Of a stretch of 64,000 nt of DNA, positions 57,622 through 64,000 are shown piece by piece. The notes under the pieces were generated by a model. That model was not told where the DNA came from. It saw only the letters and a program-made list of their open reading frames with translations, and ran no database searches. The translations under genes and the position numbers were made by a program. The stretch is from Cannabis sativa (Eukaryota > Streptophyta > Magnoliopsida > Rosales > Cannabaceae): the NCBI RefSeq assembly GCF_029168945.1, contig NC_083602.1, positions 47,987,442 through 48,051,441 of the forward strand. Reading direction: 5' to 3'. Within the stretch, counting starts at the first letter, position 1, and every line of letters starts with the position of its first letter.

Positions 57622-59850
57622 TCACCGTCTTCGGTCTCGCCAATCCCTGACGGATTCAATCTTCCCGGGATCCACCTTGATCCCATCTTTACTCACAATG
57701 TGCCCTAGGAAGGACACCTGAGACAACCAGAACTCACATTTCTTGAACTTGGCGTAGAGTCTATGTTCTCGAAGTCGTTGCAGTACCATCTGAAGATGTA
57801 ACTCATGCTCCTCTTCTGACTGAGAGTACACGAGGATGTCGTCGATAAACACAATTACACAGATATCGAGGAAATCCTTGAATACTCTATTCATCGAGTC
57901 CATGAATGCCGCAGGAGCATTGGTTAGTCCGAATGACATAACCAGGAACTCGTAGTGTCCATACCTAGTGCGGAAAGCCGTCTTTGGAATGTCCTCCTCT
58001 CGGATCCTCAACTGATGATAACCCGAACGGAGATCAATCTTAGAAAAGACCGTCTTCCCTTGAAGCTGATCGAACAAGTCATCGATCCTAGGTAATGGAT
58101 ATTTATTCTTCACCGTCAGCTTGTTCAACTCTCTGTAGTCGATGCACATTCTCATAGATCCATCCTTCTTCTTCACGAACAAAACCGGGGCTCCCCAGGG
58201 TGACACACTGGGCCGAATGAACCCTAGGTCAAGCAACCCTTGGAGCTGAATCTTTAACTCCTTAAGTTCAGCTGGAGCCATCCTATACGGGGCTTTAGAA
58301 ACCGGATCCACCCCTGGTGCCAAGTCAATCACGAAGTCAATCTCCCGTTGAGGTGGTAACCCTGGAAGTTCTTCGGGAAACACGTCCAAAAATTCCCGAA
58401 CCACTCTGATGTCCTCTGGCCGAATGGTGTCTGGCCGAGTGGTGTCCACTACCACGGCCAGAAACCCTAAGCACCCACCGTGCAATAATTCTCTCGCTGA
58501 CATAGCCGAGATCACCGGGATCCGAGATCCCTGAACCGAACCCACAAACACGAACGGTTCTTCACTTTCCGGTTGGAAGACCACCATCTTCCTCTTGCAA
58601 TCAATGCTCGCCGAATATTTAGATAGGAAATCCATTCCTAAAATAATATCAAATTCGACTAAGCTCATCTCTATCAGATCAGCGCTTAACTCCCTACCAT
58701 CTATCCTGATCGGCATAGACCTAATCCACCTATTGGAGATAACCAATTCTCCGCCAGGTAACAGGGTTCCAAACCCTGACTCATATCTATCAAAGGGTCT
58801 ACCCAACTTACTAAAGACTCTGGCCGCCACATAAGAACGTGTAGCCCCAGAATCAAACAGCATTGAATAAAACGAGTCGTTAATAAGAATCTGACCTGTA
58901 ACAACTGATGGGCTGGCATCTGCATCAGCCTGCGTGATCGCGAATACCCTGGCTGGAGTGGGCATCGCTGGAGCTCTCGGTGCCTCTGGCCGGAGCTGGG
59001 GACATTCCCTCTTGAAGTGCCCGGGCATGCCACAATGAAAGCATCCCTGCCCCTTGCACTCTCCCCGATGGTGCCTCTTGCAGCTAGGGCACTCGGGGTA
59101 GGAGAAGCGAGTCTCATTACCACCAGGACGACTCCCTCCTCGTTCGGTTCCCCCGAACCTCTTGTTCGCTCGAGCCGCCGAAGCAGTGGGTGCCCTCTTC
59201 CTCTGATCAATGGCCGAACCACTACTCCCCCTGCTGAAGCCTGATGCAGGAGGGGTAGGAGCTCCGCCACTAATCGGAGTACTAGCTGACTCTGACATGC
59301 ACCCCACTGCGCCCTCAGCTCGCAGTGCCTTCTCCACCATCTGAGCGTAGGTGGTGCTGTCGTCGGTGGTAATCATCAGGTCATGCTTGATCTTGGGATT
59401 CAACCCGTCCAGGTACTTCTCCTTCCTGCTGAAGTCGGTCGGCATGATTCCCGAGGCTAACCTCGCCAACCGGTCAAACTGAGTAGTATACTCAGTGACA
59501 CTCATGTTCTCCCGCTGGGTCAGGTGAACGAACTCTTTCCTCTTGGCGCTTCTAACCGCCTCATTGTAGTACTTCGCGTTGAAGAGTTCTTGGAACCTCT
59601 CCCAAGTCATGGTGGTGACATCGTGAATCTGAGACACCATGTCCCACCATACCAGGGCATCCTCCTGGAACTGAAATGTGGCGCACACCACTCTGTCGTT
59701 GCCGGTGACACCCATGAAGTTCAGAATTCTGGTGATCACCGTAAGCCACTGCTCGGCTTTCGACACATCTGGACCTCCCAGGAATACCGGAGGTGCTTGC
59801 TTCCGGAACCGCTCATACAAAGGTTCCAATCTATGGGCCGCCACTACCAT
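57622..59850 (-). pseudogene. Tekay F gag core, protease and RT (5' part of pol)
   Basis: Open for 742 codons, with gag core [16 protein letters not shown] near 8, paired Cys motifs and zinc knuckle [14 protein letters not shown] near 270. Protease is DSGATRSYV near 333 (R where E and D have H), and RT includes FIDDILVYS near 670. It ends prematurely in VRDWRDRRR where E reads VRDWPRPK. The start at 59850 is not the natural one: the N-terminal gag is in another frame (60173-59844). Confidence 0.9.
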
Positions 59851-60173
59851 CTCGGCACAGGCGGCGGGGCAGGTGCCACTGGAACTACTGGCACTGGAAC
59901 TGCAGGAGCACCCTGCTGTCTCAACCTCTGAATCTCGAGGTCTTGCTCTTCGATCCTGGCTTGCATCTCCGCAAACCGTAACTCCCAGTTCGGGGCTCCC
60001 TGATCGGCTGGGGGAGCCTGGGCAGCCTGTGGCGGGTTCTCATCACCCCGACCACGAGCCCTGCCTCGGGGACCTCTACCTCGGCCCCTAGCAGGTGGGG
60101 GAAACCGAGCTCCCTCTCCCTGATTCGACCCCACGGAGTTGCCTCGACTCCTGGTAGTCCGCCTGGCGTCCAT
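59844..60173 (-). pseudogene. Tekay F gag N-terminus
   Basis: ATG at 60173 begins MDARRTTRSRGNSVGSNQ, 14 bases after an acceptor-like TTTCGCAG. The protein is Arg/Gly-rich, then [20 protein letters not shown], a short coiled coil. It ends PVPRW through loss of one base near 59866 (GCCCCGCC, compared with GCCCCTGCC in E). The Gag core continues in the adjacent frame. Confidence 0.85.
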
Positions 60174-60187
60174 CTAGTTAGAACCGC

Positions 60188-60368
60188 CTGCGAAACCAAG
60201 AGTTGGCATATCAGGTCGTATTCAAGGCGAGCTTACTAATGCCGCTTAATTTGGAAATTAGAAATGAAACATGCGCCTATTCTACTATCAGGCTACTAAC
60301 ATGCTTCCTAACAGGCTTTTCTTTTTCATAACTGAATAAAATAAACTACTAAAGCAATAAAGGCTTAC
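60188..60368 (-). other. Candidate leader intron of Tekay F (181 nt)
   Basis: On the minus strand GTAAGC donor and CGCAG acceptor, same size and position relative to gag ATG as in Tekay E. Signal-based inference. Confidence 0.45.
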
Positions 60369-60440
60369 TGAACCGTGAACCGAGCTAACTGCTGATGATG
60401 ATTGTACATGTCGTGACGATCTTCGGAAGACAACACAGCG

Positions 60441-60452
60441 GCTACGATACCA
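60441..60452 (-). promoter_or_regulatory. Tekay F primer binding site, altered
   Basis: Reads TGGTATCGTAGC, differing at two central bases from the TGGTATCAGAGC of D and E. Same distance from the LTR. Confidence 0.7.
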
Positions 60453-60455
60453 AAT

Positions 60456-62667
60456 TGTAACACCCTAACTAATTTAGGCGTATTACGTGATTTTTAAACG
60501 TACTGTGCAGCTCGTTGCTAATCAACGAGGTTTATGGAAAAACGTGATTAATTAAAATTTTGCTTTTTCATTAAACTTATAAACCATTTTGCAAAAAGTC
60601 TCGGGATCCCGATTTATAAAAATATTTACAAACTTTTTAACTGTTCAACTTTTACATCAAAATGAAAGTCGTCTAACGACAGTTACAAAAAATCTCAGCC
60701 CTGCTGTCCCGAGGATCGTACGCTCCAGGCCTAACCGCCCCGACATGTACAATCTCATAAGCTCGCTCACGGTCCATCAGCAACGTAAACTGTGAGTCGA
60801 CAGACTCAGTAAGAAAAGCATAATAATATCATACATAAAACTGACTGCCGTGTCCAACACGATACTGAGTCCCGCTACTGCCATGTCCAACATGGTACTG
60901 AGCACTACTGCCATGTCCAACATGGTACTGAGTTTTGAACGTTCAGGGGACGGTACTATTGACAAGTATCCTCCTGATCGGTCGAACCGGTCATACTCCG
61001 GCTGCTGGTCATACTCCAGCCTGTACCGACGGGATAGGTCAATAGCACTGAACCACCAACCAGTGTCAGCCTGATCGGTCGAACCGGTCATACTCCGGCT
61101 GCTGGTCATACTCCAGCCTGTACCGACGTGACAGGGTTGGGTGGTTCGAAGCCTAAATACATATCTAATGTAATCTAACAGGCTTCCTACATGCACGCTA
61201 AACATGTAATCTACATATGCATACTGTTATACTAATCTTACCTGGATTCCGATTTCAGGTGTGCCGGTCAACCTGACTGGAACTGAAGCTGAACGGCGGA
61301 TTACTGGCTCCTAAACCATAAAAATCACAACGCTATAAGTGACACGCTAAATCACTTCCCGGGGACTAAAACTCGAACTAAAAGTTTCCCTATCGATAAA
61401 AAGCATGGCAATACCCCTAAAAACCCAAAAACGAGGAAAACTAGGGTTCTGAAAAATCCCCCATCCGGAAGTCCGGTTGCCCAACCGGAATTCCGGTTCT
61501 GGAAAAATCTGAACCCCCATCCGGAATTCCGGATGCTCAACCGGAATTCCGGTTCCTCGCAGGCAGCAACCAAAAATTCACAAATCTTGACCAATTCGAA
61601 CCCAATTGATCCCAAACTCTCCAGACCTCTTCCATAGGTCCCAAATAACAATTCTAGGGCATCAAACCTACCCAGAAATCCCACATGCAAAATTCACCAT
61701 TGAAGACCAAGCTTTGAGTTCAAGAACTCAAACTTGGCTAAACCCACTAGCATGCACCCTAGCCTAGTTAATTCTACTTAACTAAGCATTAAAATACCTC
61801 TGCAAACTAACAATAACATCCATCAAATATACAGAAACAAAACATGGCATTTTCTCACAAAAATCATCAATTTTCACAATTAATTTAAAAGCTTGAACAA
61901 CCTAGCTACTCATGCTTCACACAACTCATTTAACATCAAAAATCATGCTTTGAATCCATAAATTAACAACAAAATTACAGCAGCAAGAACATTTCACAAT
62001 CACATGCATTTTCAACACTTTTCATCATTTTCTTGAATAAAACACAAAGTAAGGTTGAGAACCACTTACAAGCAACTAAGGATCACAAAAATCAACACAA
62101 GGAAGACTTGAATCACCAAGAAAATTCCCCCTCCTTGCTGCACAAAGATGGCCGAAAGAGAGAGAGAGTTGTGTGTGTGTGTTTTTGGAAATTTCTTCAA
62201 AAATAACTAAGTGTTTGAAAATGAGAGAAAAGGTAATATATATCACATTTATTCATTTATTTCAGCCAACATTTAATAACATAAACACTTATTTTTCCAT
62301 TTAATAAATCACATAAAACAAAACACTAATGGGGCAAAAAGACCAATTTGCCCCTCCACCATAAAATCACTAAAATCATACTAAAGGGGTATTTTTGGGA
62401 CATTCTAAATTCCCGGCCATTCCCGACATTCCCAATGTCTAAAACCCGTCCCCAAAATACTAACATACTAAGTTGTGATTTCTACTGAGCCAAACGCCGC
62501 GTTCCAAAATACCGGACACCGGAAATGCGAAATAAAACTACTGAAGACATAATTATGCATATCTGAATTCCATAAATAACAATGATAAATTATTTAAATA
62601 GCTATAAATAATTTTCTGATTAACATGAATAACTGCTAATTTCCAAATTAACTAAGCGGGCTTTACA
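60456..62667 (-). repeat. Tekay F 5' LTR (2212 bp)
   Basis: Near-identical partner of 53285-55490, with intact palindromes (61465-61555) and hairpins (60840-60935). Followed on the plus strand by the target duplicate TTCAT. Confidence 0.92.
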
Positions 62668-62668
62668 T

Positions 62669-64000
62669 TCATACTCCCGTGGCTCCTCCGGCTTTCACCC
62701 CCTCTCCCCCGGCCCCTTCCTTGAAGGATTTGACGAGCATGTCGTCTACATATACCTCCATGTTTCGTCCCAGGAGGCTTTTAAACATCCGGTTAACCAT
62801 TCTTTGATAGGTTGCTCCGGCGTTTTTCAGTCCGAAAGGCATGACTAGGTAACAGTATACCCCCTTATCGGTCCTGAAGCTAGTGCACTCCTGGTCTGCC
62901 GTATGCATTTTTATTTGGTTGTACCCAGCATAGGCATCCATGAAAGACAGCAGCTTAAATCCGGACGTGGCGTCTACCATCTGGTCGATCCTGGGCAGCG
63001 GAAAGCAGTCCTTTGGGCAGGCTTTGTTTAGATCTGTGAAATCTATACAAACCCGCCAAGTCCCGTTCGGCTTGGGCACCAGGACCGGATTGGCCAGCCA
63101 TTCCGGATAGTATACGTCGCGGATCATGCCATTGGACAAAAGTTTGTCCACCTCTTTCTCTAAGGCCTCGGCTTTCACCGAGTCGAGCGGGCGTCTCTTT
63201 TGCTGTACTGGGGGCATGTCCGGGTTGACATTGAGTACATGGGTGATGACATGAGGGCTGATGTCGGTCATGTCTTCTTGGCGCCACGCAAAGATGTCGA
63301 TGGTGCCCTTCAGTGTTTTTATTATTTTGTCTTTTTCCTCCGGATCTAGGCTCTTCCCTATCCGGAGTACTTTGGTGGAGTCGTCGTCGCACACTGGTAT
63401 TTCTTCGACGTCCTCCATTGGTTCCACGACCCTTTCGGACCCTATGCGAGGATCCAACTCATCCTCTTCAGCCTTCTCTATCTCAGGGGGCCCCCGGACC
63501 GTGAGTACAGGTAAGTGGGTGGCAACATTGTAACATTGCCTGGCCTCTCCCTGATTTCCCCTCACCGTTCCGACTCCGGCTTCCTGGGTAGGGAATTTTA
63601 GGCACAGATGTCGGATCGAAGTAATTGCGCCAAAGTCGACGAGGGCCGGTCGGCCTAGGATTGCGTTGTAGGCTATTGGACAGTCTACCACCACGAAGGT
63701 GCAATACTTGAATGTGCTTTGGGGGGTATCCAGGCACAGGGTAACCGGGAGCCTGACTTTTCCCATCGGGATTAGCGTCGTCCCGTTAAACCCTGTGAGC
63801 TGTGATCCACTAGGCGAGAGGTCCCGGTCGGTCAACCCTATCGCAGTGAAGGCTTCTTTGAAGAGCAAGTTCACGGAACTCCCATTGTCAATCAGGACCC
63901 TAGCCACCACCTTATTTGCGATGGGGGTCTCTATGACCAGCGGGTCGTGGTGAGGAAAACGCACCGTCTTGGCGTCTTCTTCCGTGAACGTTATGGGCTG
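62669..64000 (-). pseudogene. Tat copy 2 protease and RT, fused to reversed antisense exon 2 by deletion
   Basis: The frame is open from the window edge: protease RVLIDNGSSVNLLF, YNAILGRPALVDF, a linker, then RT IIKTLKGTIDIFAWRQEDM, KPNGTWRVCIDFTDLNKACP, MPFGLKNAGATYQRM and YVDDMLVKS. Immediately after, at about 62727, it jumps to a read of antisense exon 2 in reverse (FKEGAGGEGVKAGG) and stops at 62669-62671. It retains the protease-to-RT linker of about 285 bp that copy 1 has lost. Gag lies to the right of the window. Confidence 0.87.

Larger units (their letters stand above)
53285..62667 (-). mobile_element. Tekay/Del-like chromodomain Ty3/gypsy element F (9383 bp, complete)
   Basis: LTRs 60456-62667 (5') and 53285-55490 (3'), perfect target duplication TTCAT (53280-53284, 62668-62672) within antisense exon 2 of Tat copy 2. 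Same family as E by LTR ends and protein. The LTRs are almost identical outside two or three short patches, so the insertion is recent. Gag and pol carry frameshifts near 59860 and 57555-57640. Confidence 0.95.
49767..64000 (-). mobile_element. Ty3/gypsy Tat-lineage element, copy 2 (deletion derivative; 5' end outside window)
   Basis: Minus strand, from the right: protease and RT (64000-62727), a deletion junction, the antisense gene (on the plus strand) split by Tekay F, the polypurine tract and the 3' LTR (50547-49767). Relative to copy 1 it lacks 1348-5837 of that copy: the rest of RT, both RNases H, integrase, the hairpin repeats and the 3' half of the antisense gene. It cannot encode its own replication enzymes but keeps LTR, polypurine tract, antisense promoter and exon 1. 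Confidence 0.88.

Noticed and set aside
1..64000. Mirror-like layout: Tat then copia (+) on the left, copia then Tat (-) on the right, suggesting a giant inverted duplication.
   Set aside because: The two Tat copies interrupt the copia leader at different places (about 1 kb or more apart in leader coordinates), differ by about 10% in the LTR and carry different deletions. Independent insertions of common families explain it.

Overview
This is a stretch of plant nuclear repeat DNA, almost certainly from a dicot-type angiosperm, made almost entirely of nested LTR retrotransposons. The plant assignment rests on a Tat-lineage Ty3/gypsy element with a second, archaeal-type RNase H and an antisense extra gene, three Tekay/Del-like chromodomain Ty3/gypsy elements, and Ty1/copia elements. 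The species cannot be named from this sequence. I recognise no host protein gene, tRNA or rRNA. Only about 400 bp (17081-17486) is not assigned to an element.

Layout, left to right. 1-9404 is the 3' part of Tat copy 1 (+): gag end, protease, pol, an antisense multi-exon gene, and a 781-bp LTR. It sits in the leader of copia A (+, 9405-17080), a decayed element that also carries a same-family solo LTR (12692-14548, duplicated target AGATA) and ends in its own 3' LTR (15255-17080). Copia C (+, about 17487-32168) is broken by Tekay D (+, 19898-28794, duplicated target ATACT) and by a solo LTR of the copia A/B family (29984-31843, duplicated target CATTC). It is cut off in its reverse transcriptase by copia B (-, 32169-49766), which keeps a 3' LTR, a remnant pol, gag and a leader of more than 3.5 kb. 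Tekay E (+, 39087-48560, duplicated target CCTAT) lies in that leader. Tat copy 2 (-, 49767-64000) follows in the same leader and contains Tekay F (-, 53285-62667, duplicated target TTCAT).

Inferred order of events: copia C first; then copia B, Tekay D and one solo LTR into C; then Tekay E and Tat copy 2 into B; then Tekay F into Tat copy 2. D and F have nearly identical LTR pairs and long open frames, so they are recent.

The most interesting unit is the antisense gene of the Tat family. The two copies support a gene with its own TATA box, a 5'UTR intron and three coding exons of about 993 codons in total, transcribed convergently towards pol and separated from it by tandem hairpin repeats. 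Other structure worth attention: a conserved stem-loop at the Tat polypurine tract; palindrome and hairpin modules inside the Tekay LTRs; a leader intron in all three Tekay elements; degenerate palindromic arrays and a repeated motif in the copia A/B leader; and a 4.5-kb deletion in Tat copy 2 that leaves antisense exon 1 open.
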